Positions 1 to 8,198 of a stretch of DNA of 50,196 nucleotides are shown in pieces (position 1 is the stretch's first letter; each line of letters opens with the position of its first letter). The position numbers were made by a program, and so were the translations under genes. Source of the stretch: an uncultured Pseudomonadales bacterium. GTDB lineage: Bacteria > Pseudomonadota > Gammaproteobacteria > Pseudomonadales > Porticoccaceae. The DNA lies in contig CALSSA010000013.1 in assembly GCA_943788875.1 (NCBI GenBank), positions 1-50,196 of the forward strand, given 5' to 3'. Under the pieces are notes generated by a model, which ran no database searches, had not been told where the DNA came from, and saw only the letters and a program-made list of their open reading frames with translations.

Positions 1-436
1 TACCGCATCGTTTTTGTCCTTTAGCAATAGGAATTGACATTGGCGGCACTCGAATATCAATTAATTTGCCACCAGAGGACGCTGCTGTCTCCGCTAGGCC
101 AGGGATATCAGCCAATCGCCGATGCAGGCCACTTATAATATCCATGCCTAGCGAGGCAGCTTTAAGTAACTCGGCCTCCCAGGATTTCTCAATAGTTCCG
201 CCTACAGGGGCAACGCCAATAATCAAACTTTTAACCCCCTTTTGAAAGGCTTGCTCTACACTTAAATTGGGAATACCGAGATCAAGAGAATTGCCTGAGA
301 AACGCAACTGCCCGGCCACTAAATCCTGGCACCATTGCACAATTCCCAACCCCGTTTTGGCATAGGCTGAGCTGTTGATATCACCAATAAAAATTAGATA
401 AGGTGCTCGTAAATTAATTGAATTAATTGGGCTCAT
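1..436 (-). CDS. DUF1611 / DgcN-like protein, N-terminal part (runs off window)
   Basis: An open leftward frame begins at ATG 436 and runs off the left edge after 145 codons with no stop. The start reads MSPINSINLRAPYLIFIGD, followed by a segment with SSAYAKTGLGIVQW and later LIIGVAPVGG and SGLHRRL. These match the N-terminal domain of DUF1611 proteins, which includes the DgcN group linked to D-glutamate / N-acyl amino acid metabolism. The P-loop domain expected downstream is outside the window, so no catalytic residue can be checked. An ATG three bases upstream in another frame meets a stop after five codons, so 436 is preferred. The family call is fairly secure; the substrate is inference. 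Confidence 0.72.
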   Translation of the reverse strand, partial: MSPINSINLRAPYLIFIGDINSSAYAKTGLGIVQWCQDLVAGQLRFSGNSLDLGIPNLSVEQAFQKGVKSLIIGVAPVGGTIEKSWEAELLKAASLGMDIISGLHRRLADIPGLAETAASSGGKLIDIRVPPMSIPIAKGQKRCG

Positions 437-497
437 TCATTTCCCTTGAAAATAATCAGTGGTAGTTATCGATTTTTATACTGATTTTTTGACATAC

Positions 498-514
498 ATT
501 AGCTTGAAGCTAAT
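498..514. promoter_or_regulatory. Near-perfect inverted repeat upstream of the DUF1611 gene
   Basis: ATTAGCTT and AAGCTAAT are exact 8-bp inverted arms separated by one base. The site lies about 60 bp upstream of the DUF1611 start in AT-rich sequence, where an operator for that leftward gene would be expected. The regulator is unknown and not encoded in this window. Regulatory use is inferred from symmetry and position only. Confidence 0.35.
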
Positions 515-566
515 CTACTGTTTTTGCTAAGGCTTCTAATTAGGCTTGCCTGCGAGTATATGAAGC

Positions 567-592
567 CCTTCTGGGTATCATGGCCCAGAAGG
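567..592. terminator. Hairpin beyond the TonB receptor stop
   Basis: CCTTCTGGG and CCCAGAAGG are perfect 9-bp arms around an 8-base loop, about 50 bp past the receptor stop codon in the direction of its transcription. There is no clear U-run on either side, so it could be a weak terminator, an mRNA-stabilising hairpin or a protein site. Confidence 0.4.
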
Positions 593-638
593 AAACCCCT
601 CCTAGGCCATGTTAACAACACTAACAGATTGATTGAAA

Positions 639-3330
639 TTAGAACTGATAACCAACGCTCAATCCGTAAGTGCGAGGCACAGCGTAGCGCTCTTTATTTC
701 CTCCGCGACCAAGCACTACTCGGTGGACCGCCTTGTCTTCGTTGGTCAGGTTTTTGCCCCACAGAAAGACACTCCAGTGTTCATCAGCTGAGCGAAAACC
801 AATGCGGCCTCCTAACTTCCCTAGCGAGGGTACTAACCCATCCGGGTGATTTGTTAAATTAAAGTTCGCAGAAATACTTGTCTTTGTAATCGTAGTTGAG
901 AGTGAGCCTCTAGGCTGCCTGCATTACTAAGCTCTCGCTCATAGTCAACGGCAAGATTAAAGGTCCATTCCGGTGAAATAGGATTTTGATTGCCGCTGGC
1001 ATCGACAATACCAAACTCCGGATCGAGGCACCTTCGATATTTATCAAAGGCAGCATCAAGATAGGCAATACCACTGGTAATTCGCAGCCCTCAGGCGGTG
1101 CGCAAATATTTCCAGCTCTGCGCCTTGAGAGGTTAGTGCACCTGCATTATCAAATACGCTACAAATATGGTGATCCATCTGGCAAGAGTACCATCTTCCA
1201 CATTGTAAGCACTTGGTAGTCGGTATAATCCATATAGAAGATGGCGCCGTTTATCCCAAGCGACCATCCTGCCAGCTGGTTTTGGCACCAATTTCATAGC
1301 TAGTCACAAACTCATCATCAACAGACAGTGATCTTGGATCTGCCCATTAGGTATACTGAGATGTATTAAAGGCGCCAGCTTTAGCCCGCGAGATACCGAT
1401 CCATAGACCATCGCATCATCTCTAATATTGTGACGCAAACCGATAATCCAAGACACATTATTAGAATCAAGATCTAACTGTCGTCGATTGATATCTACAT
1501 TCAAAGCAGCCACCCAAAAAGGAGTACCTGAGGCCTGACTATCGATACTTTGATCTTCCTTGGTATAACGAAGGCCAGCAAAGCTGTTGTTACATCTGAG
1601 AGATGGAAGTTGGAATGCAAAAAAGCCGCATAAGAGGTGGATTCAATATCATGTTCCGTCCCTAATATCTCTATCTCCGCAACGCTGCTCCTGCCAAGCC
1701 GGGCCCTGCATCAAAAAACTCTCGCTCAAAAACTTCTGATCAAAATAATAAAGGCCGGCCACATAATCGAATTGCTGTCCAAGCGGGGATGCAACCGTAT
1801 TTCCTGAGATATATTCTCTTGACTTGACTCATAGTCTTGATCCAGAGTATCCGTGGCAGTGAGATCAAGATCTCGAACAACATCCACATACTTTCTCGCC
1901 AACTGGTGATCGATGTGAGCGTTAAACCACTTTCAAACTCGATGCTCAATCGTTAACGCAGACACCTTCACCCTCTTTCTTAATAATCGGGTCTATCGTT
2001 AAAAGAATGTATAAGGAACTCCATCACCAATGGCGGAAGGGTTTCACCTACAAGCACATTCGCCTCTGAGTCAGAACCATCAACCACGAGGCGAATATCT
2101 GTATTGTCAGTTGGTGTATAGAGAAATTGTGCTCGCCATGCTGTTTTATCAATAATACCCATATCAGAACCCGTCGTTAGATTTTTGGCATAGCCATCGC
2201 GCTCAGTATTGTTCACGCTAAACCGAGCGGCGAGTTATCACTCATGGGATGTTGAGACTTCCACTCAATATCTGCACGATCATAATTGCCGACTTCCACC
2301 TTTAGACCGCCCTCCAACTCTTGGCTGGGCTTTTTGCTTACCATGCTAATAGCACCACCGGTGGTATTTTTACCAAACAGGGTACCCTGCGGGCCACGCA
2401 ATATTTCCACTCGCTCAAGGTCATTTGAGCCGAAATTAAATGCATCGTTCTTGCCCATAAAGACACCATCTAGGTACACACCTGTACTGGAATTCATTCC
2501 CAAAAATTGTTGAGAGTATAGGCACCACGAATGGCAATAGTAGCTCCCCAGTCAGCGGTAGCATCATCTGGGAAAGTTACATTGGGGCGCCAGATACAAT
2601 GTCCTGAAGGTTTTTGCGCCTAGACTTTCGATCGCGCGTCTGATACCACACTCATGGAAATCGGTACATCCTGCAATGATTCCTCCCGCTTCGTCGCCGT
2701 AACAATAATCTCATCAATCGCACTCTGACTCGTCGCCGCCTCACCACCCTGCGCCGCTACCTGTGCTGTACCACCAGCGGCAAACAAACCCACTAGGCCT
2801 GCCAGCAGTGTTTTTCGTTTCGTACTGTTTTTAATATTCATTCTCTTCCCCTTACCATTTTGGTTGGTTGTACTTTCACTTCCGGTTTGCGAAATGGTGA
2901 TCACTCCGCTGCTGGTAAGGCCGCCGTGCAGGCCGGTGTCGCGCAACAGGCGCTCTAGGGCGAGCTCTATGCTGAAGCGGCCGAGTAGTGGTTCGCTTCT
3001 GAGTTGCGCGGCGATGTCGTAGGGGAATAGGACCTGTATATCGGTCTGTTCGGAGAGGCTGTTGAGGGCGGTGGCTACGGTCTGTTCAGGCAAGTCCAGG
3101 TGGTACGTCCTTGTCTGTTGGGGCCCGTTGGTGGCCGCTGCACTGGTGCTGCTAAAACAGATTGCGCAGACGATAGTTAAAGCTACCGCTAGGACATGCT
3201 GTTTTATGGTGCCAATCCTTGGTGTTGCATTTACCCCTCGATATCGCCTGCAGTGGGTTGGCTTTATATGTTGATTTAAAAGCGTGCACTGCTTGGCATT
3301 TACGATGGTCTTACGAGAGGTATGTCGCAT
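639..3330 (-). pseudogene. TonB-dependent receptor with N-terminal STN domain, multiply frameshifted
   Basis: This would be an outer-membrane transporter of the FecA signalling type. The N-terminal 236 codons (2620-3330) are open: a hydrophobic export segment at about residues 43-66, then an STN domain (LPEQTVATALNSLSEQTDI to GVITIS), a second hydrophobic stretch, and a TonB-box/plug start (EIIVTATKREESLQDVP). The frame breaks near 2625. Plug residues resume in 2213-2503 (VYLDGVFMGKN, ERVEILRGPQGTLFGKN), barrel pieces follow in changing frames, and a recognisable C-terminus ends RTYGLSVGYQF at stop 639-641. Residues between breaks are well conserved, so either recent decay or sequencing indels would explain it. 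The leftward order FecI-FecR-receptor is the classical layout for cell-surface signalling. The ligand cannot be read from sequence. Confidence 0.85.
2842..2853 (-). promoter_or_regulatory. Strong ribosome-binding site inside the receptor gene, before an internal ATG
   Basis: On the minus strand AAGGGGAAGAGA directly precedes an in-frame ATG at 2841. From that ATG the protein reads MNIKNSTKRKTLLAGLVGLF and continues to AQVAAQ, which looks like a normal signal peptide. Translation could therefore begin after the STN domain and make an STN-less receptor. The purine tract is visible; use as a start is inference. Confidence 0.45.
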
Positions 3331-3437
3331 GGTGGTTTTAAATCCTCTAGTTTTGAGGTGATTTATTTTTGTTGGGTTTTAGTGGGTTGTGGTTTGGGGG
3401 TTGGCCTTTGTGGTTGTTGGGGTTGGGTGGGGTGAGA

Positions 3438-3660
3438 TCCCTCGTCGCTGCGCTCTGTCGGGATGACAGTTAAGGGCTCTGTCGGGATGACAGTGTAAGG
3501 GCTCTGTCGGGATGACTGTTGGGGGGCCCCACCCTTTGTCATCTTGAACGAATGTGAAAGATCTCATGGAGGTCCCTCGTCGCTGCGCTCTGTCGGGATG
3601 ACAGTTAAGGGCTCTGTCGGGATGACATGTAAGGGCTCTGTCGGGATGACAGTTAGGGGG
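3438..3660. repeat. Cluster of short intergenic repeats between fecR and the receptor
   Basis: Two nearly identical copies of about 55 bp (from 3438 and from 3573) start with TCCCTCGTCGCTGCGCTC and continue TGTCGGGATGACA. Additional shortened CTCTGTCGGGATGACA units spaced about 25 bp follow each copy. Short open frames across this block translate to repetitive HPDRA/VIPTE peptides and are not genes. Copies of the same family, some inverted, recur at 5733-5992. They behave like REP-type palindromic units; mobility is not shown. Confidence 0.8.
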
Positions 3661-3684
3661 CTGTCGGGATGGCAGATCATGATT

Positions 3685-4788
3685 TTAGGGCGCTGACTGC
3701 AGCTGGATATGTTGGCTATCCAGGTGGCTGACGTGGATGCCAAAGCTGGTTTGCAGCACATCAAACATGGCGTCTAGTTCACCGACTTTAAAGCGGCCCC
3801 CTACTCTGAGTTGTTGCAGTGCGGGGTCGGGGATATTGATATTGATGGTGGTGTAGCGGCTCATTTCTGCGATGACTTCAATCAGCGGGTCGCCGACAAA
3901 CACGAGATAGCCGCTGCGCCAGGCGAGTTTGCGCTCTAGCTCTGGTGCGGGGATCTGGGTGATGGGTTGCAGCTGTTGTAACTGGGGTTGCTGTGGGTCG
4001 CTACCCTGCACGCGGTTTACGGTGAGGCTTTGGCCGCTGTCTAGGCTGGCGAGTTTGTGCATTTTGGTTATGGGTGCGGCTTGTTCGACCTGTACGGCGG
4101 AGGACAGGTCGACCTGCCCTTCGTTGACTATTACTTGCACGGCGTCGGGATGCAGGCGCACGGAAAAGGCGGTGCCTACGGCTTTGACCATGCCGCTGCC
4201 GGCGTAGACTTGGAAGGGCCAGTCTTGGTTGGAGGCGACATCAAAGTGCACTTCGCCTCTAAGCAGGCGGATTTTGCGCTGGCCGTCGCTGTATTCCACC
4301 TGTATCTGGCTGTCGGTATTCAGTTTGATAATCGAGCCGTCGACCAACTTTTGTTCCTGCACTTCACCCAGGGCGCTGACATAGATGCCGTTGGTGGAAT
4401 CGTTGGCGGCAGGTAGCAGCGCAAAGACCATCACCATGGCTAGCGCGAAGCTGGCGGCGATGGCGCCGCTGCGACCCCAGACGGTGGTGGGCAGGCGGGT
4501 CAGTGGTGTCAGCAGTTCGCGCCAGCGATTGCTGGCCTGGTCGTAGACTGGGGTGGAGAGTTCGTTGAGGATATTGGCGTCGTCCCAGAAGGCGCTAATG
4601 CGCTCTAGCTCGCGGCGGTGGGCGCTGCTTTGGGCCAGCCATTGGCGCAGTGACTCTTTTTCGGCTGCACTGGGCGGCGTGTCGCGGTCGAGACGGATCA
4701 ACCATTCCCGGGCCTGGGTCTGGATGCTGCTGAAGTCGTCGAATGGCAGCACGTTGTCTGGGCTGTTTATCACTGTTTCGCTGGTCAT
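3685..4788 (-). CDS. fecR: FecR-family anti-sigma regulator
   Basis: This inner-membrane regulator (367 aa) would carry a signal from the outer-membrane receptor to the ECF sigma factor. Residues about 15-75 form the N-terminal FecR/DUF4880 region (AREWLIRLDRDTPPSAAEKE and RRELERISAFWDDA). One membrane helix lies near 108-126. The periplasmic FecR domain spans about 135-235 (GEVQEQKLVDGSIIKLNTDS, LRGEVHFDV, VKAVGTAFSVR). An STN-like C-terminal domain is seen at about 290-365 (GDPLIEVIAEMSRY, VGGRFKVGELDAMFDVL). AGAGG lies just upstream of ATG 4788, and the start overlaps the sigma gene stop as ATGA, implying translational coupling. The frame is intact although the receptor downstream is broken. 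Confidence 0.93.
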   Translation of the reverse strand: MTSETVINSPDNVLPFDDFSSIQTQAREWLIRLDRDTPPSAAEKESLRQWLAQSSAHRRELERISAFWDDANILNELSTPVYDQASNRWRELLTPLTRLPTTVWGRSGAIAASFALAMVMVFALLPAANDSTNGIYVSALGEVQEQKLVDGSIIKLNTDSQIQVEYSDGQRKIRLLRGEVHFDVASNQDWPFQVYAGSGMVKAVGTAFSVRLHPDAVQVIVNEGQVDLSSAVQVEQAAPITKMHKLASLDSGQSLTVNRVQGSDPQQPQLQQLQPITQIPAPELERKLAWRSGYLVFVGDPLIEVIAEMSRYTTININIPDPALQQLRVGGRFKVGELDAMFDVLQTSFGIHVSHLDSQHIQLQSAP

Positions 4789-5474
4789 TGCTGACCTCTC
4801 TGATTGGCTTGAACGCTCGGGTTAGGCGGGCTAACGGGGTTCGGCTCTTTGTTATGGTTATGGTTATAGCTATGGTTTTGTTCTGTGTTCTGTTGTCGGT
4901 CGTCTGCTGCGCCCTGTTCTGGGGAGTGCTTTTCAGGTTGCTCTGCTGTGCGCTGCTGAATAAACCGGTCGCAGGCTTCTACGCCTTTCATCAGATGTTT
5001 TTCGACGGTGCTGGCGGCGATACCGAGGCGTTGGGCTATTTCTTTGTGGGGCATGCCGTAGACTTTGCGCATTAGGTACACCCGGCGGCACTTGGGTGGC
5101 AGTGCGGCGACGGCTTCGCAGTGAATACCCAGCTTTTGCTGTGCCATGACTTCGTCTTCGGTGGACCATTCAGAGAGTAAGACGTCGGCGGAGGGCTGAT
5201 CCTCTATATAGTCGGTGATTTGTCGTGATTTGCTGCGCAACTGCGAGATGGCGACGTTTTTGGCGATGCGGAATAAAAACGACTTGGGTTGACGCACATC
5301 GGTGCTGCGCTCGGCTTTGTAGGCGCGCAGAAAGGCTTCCTGGGTAACGTCTTCGATATCCTGGGCATTGTTGAGGTAGCGGCCAATAAACCGCTTTAAT
5401 GACAGCTGATGCAGTTGAAAGGCGTTTAAGATATTAACGCCCTGTTTATCCCCTGCAGGTTTGTGGTCTGACAT
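4785..5474 (-). CDS. ECF RNA polymerase sigma factor, FecI type
   Basis: A 229-aa sigma-70 family protein that would direct RNA polymerase to the receptor operon. Region 2 is visible at about residues 18-85 (LNNAQDIEDVTQEAFLRAYK, PKSFLFRIAKNVAISQLR) and region 4 at about 120-170 (ALPPKCRRVYLMRKVYGMPH, EIAQRLGIAASTVEKHL). The last 50 or so residues are a low-complexity Gln/Asn/Pro tail absent from typical FecI proteins of about 170 residues. That tail may be nonconserved, or the true stop may be affected by sequence quality. It lies first in a leftward fecI-fecR-receptor unit. Confidence 0.92.
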   Translation of the reverse strand: MSDHKPAGDKQGVNILNAFQLHQLSLKRFIGRYLNNAQDIEDVTQEAFLRAYKAERSTDVRQPKSFLFRIAKNVAISQLRSKSRQITDYIEDQPSADVLLSEWSTEDEVMAQQKLGIHCEAVAALPPKCRRVYLMRKVYGMPHKEIAQRLGIAASTVEKHLMKGVEACDRFIQQRTAEQPEKHSPEQGAADDRQQNTEQNHSYNHNHNKEPNPVSPPNPSVQANQRGQQ

Positions 5475-5732
5475 TCCTTCGAATCCCCATCAGCGATCTG
5501 CTGACCGCTGTTATCCAATAATACAAACTCAGCAGTGAACGGCTTTTGTCTCTGCTGGGATTTGTTGGATTTTCACACTCACAGGGCACTTGAGATTTAC
5601 TCTTTGGGCTAAGGTTCTCAGGGCAACTGTGATTGCGCTCCTTGTAGGGTTAAAAGTAGTTGAGGATTTGGGGAAATGCCAGCGAGGCAGGCCAGTGGGC
5701 ATTAAATTGCTGTGGACGGGTAATGGAAGATA

Positions 5733-5992
5733 GAGATCCTTCGGCTGCGCTCAGGATGACCGGGTTGTCCTGTTATCCCGACAGAGCAAAGCGACGAGGG
5801 ATCTCAATCAGTTGGCACTGGTGAGAGGTTTGCTGGGGTAGTGGTGTTGCTTTAGGGTTTATAGATCCTTCGGCTTCGCTCAGGATGACAGGCCTGCGGC
5901 TTTAATTCTTCCAGATCCTTCGACTTCGCTCGGGATGGGATCCTTCGGCTTCGCACAGGGTGGGACCCTTCGGCTGCGCTCAGGGTGACAGG
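5733..5992. repeat. Second block of intergenic palindromic repeats between fecI and nfuA
   Basis: The block starts with an imperfect inverted pair: GAGATCCTTCGGCTGCGCTC at about 5733-5752, and its counterpart GCAAAGCGACGAGGGATCTC at about 5786-5805. At least four more direct units of the type GATCCTTCGGCTTCGCTCAGGATGAC follow to about 5992. It occupies half of a 529-bp gene-free interval (5475-6003). The family is the same as at 3438-3660. No terminal repeats or target duplications of an insertion sequence are visible. Confidence 0.8.
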
Positions 5993-6003
5993 CCTTTGGC
6001 CTG

Positions 6004-6586
6004 TCACATATAAGCGTTACTGGTATCTGTATGGTCGGTTACATCCTTAACGCCCTTCAGCTCGGGGATCTTTTCCATCAGGGTTTTTTCTACGCCCTCT
6101 TTAAGGGTAAGGCTTACTGCGGAACAACCCTGACAGCCGCCACCAAACTCAAGTACCGCTATACCATCGGCCATTTCTGAGAGTGACACCACACCACCAT
6201 GAGAGGCCAGACCGGGATTGATCTCGTTGTACAGCAGATAGTTAATCTGATCTTCAATCGGGCTATCGTCATGCACATTGGGCAGTCTTGAGTTGGGCGC
6301 GCGAATGGTTAGCTGGCCACCAAACTTATCTTCGGCAAAATCGACCTTGGCTTCATCCAAAAAGGGAATGCTGCGCTGCTCGAAGTAACCATTGAAAGCT
6401 TCATATTCAACCACCAGATCTTCTTCGTTATGCTCGCCGGGGCGGCTGTAGGCGATACAGGTTTCAGCTTTGGGTGTGCCTGGGTCGCTGACAAACATGC
6501 GAATGCCTATGCCTTCGCAGTTTTGTTTTTCCAAGCAAGCCGGCGAGATATTCCTGAGCTGATTCTGTAATTGTGACATTGAGCAT
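6004..6586 (-). CDS. nfuA: Fe-S biogenesis protein NfuA (one apparent frameshift near the N-terminus)
   Basis: NfuA carries and delivers [4Fe-4S] clusters to apoproteins in the cytosol. The degenerate A-type domain spans about residues 1-95. The C-terminal Nfu domain holds the CxxC pair ([20 protein letters not shown]). The uninterrupted frame from ATG 6579 begins [16 protein letters not shown], unlike the family. A better start at ATG 6586 (AGGAAA upstream) reads [18 protein letters not shown], which does match, but it is one base out of frame. Removing one C from the CC at 6531-6532 joins the two as [12 protein letters not shown], about 193 aa, the usual length. A single-base sequence error is therefore likely. 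The gene is transcribed away from metH. Confidence 0.9.
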
Positions 6587-6637
6587 AGTTAATTTCCTGA
6601 GCTAAACTGATAAATAGCTGGGTATTTTACGCTATTC

Positions 6638-6663
6638 GGGCTTCAGGCAAAGCCCTTTTTCTT
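6638..6663 (+). terminator. Small hairpin plus U-run in the nfuA-metH intergenic region
   Basis: GGGCTT and AAGCCC form a 6-bp stem with a 6-base loop, followed by TTTTTCTTT, the form of a rightward intrinsic terminator. It lies upstream of the metH promoter, so it would block rightward read-through into metH, or end an antisense transcript starting inside nfuA. Confidence 0.4.
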
Positions 6664-6688
6664 TAAAGGTCGCTTTTTTAAATTATTT

Positions 6689-6721
6689 TGGTATGATGCG
6701 CATCCATCAAAATATTTTGAT
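6689..6721 (+). promoter_or_regulatory. Extended -10 promoter and overlapping 16-bp palindrome for metH
   Basis: TGGTATGAT at 6689-6697 fits an extended -10 element; no good -35 is seen. A perfect 16-bp palindrome, ATCAAAATATTTTGAT, lies at 6706-6721, where transcription would start. It sits about 33 bp upstream of the metH ATG at 6754. This is a plausible repressor site. It does not resemble the E. coli MetJ box (AGACGTCT repeats). Confidence 0.45.
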
Positions 6722-6753
6722 ACAAGCAGACAAATTAGGGTTAGACAACCATT

Positions 6754-8198
6754 ATGTCTCAGGAATCAGTCAAGCATCATAAGCAGCGGTATCAGACGCG
6801 CCCAGCAGCGCATTTTAGTCTTGGATGGCGCTATGGGTACTATGATTCAGCGCCATACGCTGGAGGAAGAGCACTTTCGCGGTGAGCGCTTTGCTGACTG
6901 GCATTCGGACCTAAAGGGCAATAATGACCTGCTGAGCCTGACTCAGCCGACATTATCTGCGATATCCACCGTGCCTACCTTGAGGCCGGTGCCGATATTA
7001 TCGAGACCAATACCTTTAACTCCACCACCATTTCTCAGGCTGACTACAGATGGAGGCCATCTCCCGGGAGATTAATATTGCCTCGGCTCAGTTGGCTCGC
7101 ACGGCAGCCGATGAGTTTTCGACCCCGGAGCGCCCGCGTTTTGTCGCCGGTATTTTGGGGCCCACCAGCCGCACGGCTTCCCTATCACCGGATGTGAATG
7201 ATCCCGGCGCGCGCAATGTGACCTTTGATGAGCTGGTCGAAGACTACATTGAATCTACCGATGCCCTTATTGAAGGCGGTCGTGACTGATTATGGTCGAG
7301 ACCATTTTCGATACCTGAATGCCAAAGCGGCGCTGTTTGCGGTGCAGCTGGTGTTTGAAAAGCTGGGTTCTGAACTGCCGATTATGATCAGTGGCACCAT
7401 TACCGATGCCAGTGGCCGAACCCTTTCGGGTCAGACCCCGGAAGCATTCTGGAACTCAGTGCGCCACAGCAAGCCGGTTAGTATTGGCCTGAACTGTGCC
7501 CTGGGCCCAAAGAGCTGCGCCCTCACCTGCTGGAAATTCTCTACGTGGCAGACACCTTGGTCAGCGCCCACCCCAATGCCGGCCTGCCCAATGAGTTTGG
7601 TGGCTATGATCTGGATGCGGTCAATATGGCCGAAACTGTGGCGGAGTTTGCCAGCTGCTGGTCTGCTGAATATTGTCGGCGGTTGCTGTGGTACTACACC
7701 CGAGCATATTCGTGCCATTGCCGATGCTGTGGCGACTATTAGCCCACGTCAAGTGCCTGACATTGAGCCGGCCTGCCGTCTGTCTGGTCTTGAGCCCTTT
7801 ACGATTACCGCTGACTCGCTGTTTGTCAATGTGGGCGAGCGCTGCAATGTCACTGGCTCGGCGGCTTTTAAGCGACTGATTCTGGAAGAGAACTACGATG
7901 CAGCGCTGGAGGTTGCCCGCCAGCAGGTGATTAATGGCGCGCAGATTATTGATGTCAATATGGATGAGGGCATGCTCGAATCATTGCCTGCCATGGTGAC
8001 ATTTTTAAATCTGATTGCCTCGCGAACCTGGATATTTCCGTGTGCCGATTATGGTCGACTCCTCTAAATGGGAGGTGATTGAAGCTGGCCTGAAATGCAT
8101 TCAGGGCAAGTCGGTGGTCAACAGTATCAGCCTTAAAGAAGGCGACTGACGAGTTTGTTGAAAAAGCCAAGCTGTGCAAAAAGCATGGTGCCGCTATT
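6754..8198 (+). pseudogene. metH: 5' part of cobalamin-dependent methionine synthase, about ten frame breaks
   Basis: The protein begins MSQESVKHH at ATG 6754 and then changes frame repeatedly. The homocysteine-binding domain is recognisable in pieces: [15 protein letters not shown], then the zinc-ligand context GLNCALG, then [16 protein letters not shown]. The start of the pterin-binding domain follows ([17 protein letters not shown] and [17 protein letters not shown]). Breaks are visible near 6780, 6800, 6955, 7052, 7285, 7510, 7660, 7985, 8030 and 8150. Several are cured by adding one base; for example TACAGATG at about 7050 would be TACCAGATG. Amino acids between breaks remain family-like, so sequencing error is more likely than real decay. 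It continues into the intact part that follows. Confidence 0.82.

Noticed and set aside
524..1219. Rightward open frames in the receptor pseudogene region
   Set aside because: The opposite strand holds the receptor C-terminus and barrel pieces; these frames are shadows opened by frame breaks.
3379..3764. Two short leftward open frames coding HPDRA/VIPTE peptides
   Set aside because: They are translations of intergenic palindromic repeats, a common source of false proteins.
2633..6801. A 14-bp string (GGTATCAGACGCGC) shared by break points in the receptor gene and metH
   Set aside because: Several 14-bp matches are expected by chance in 50 kb on both strands, and no other feature links the two places.
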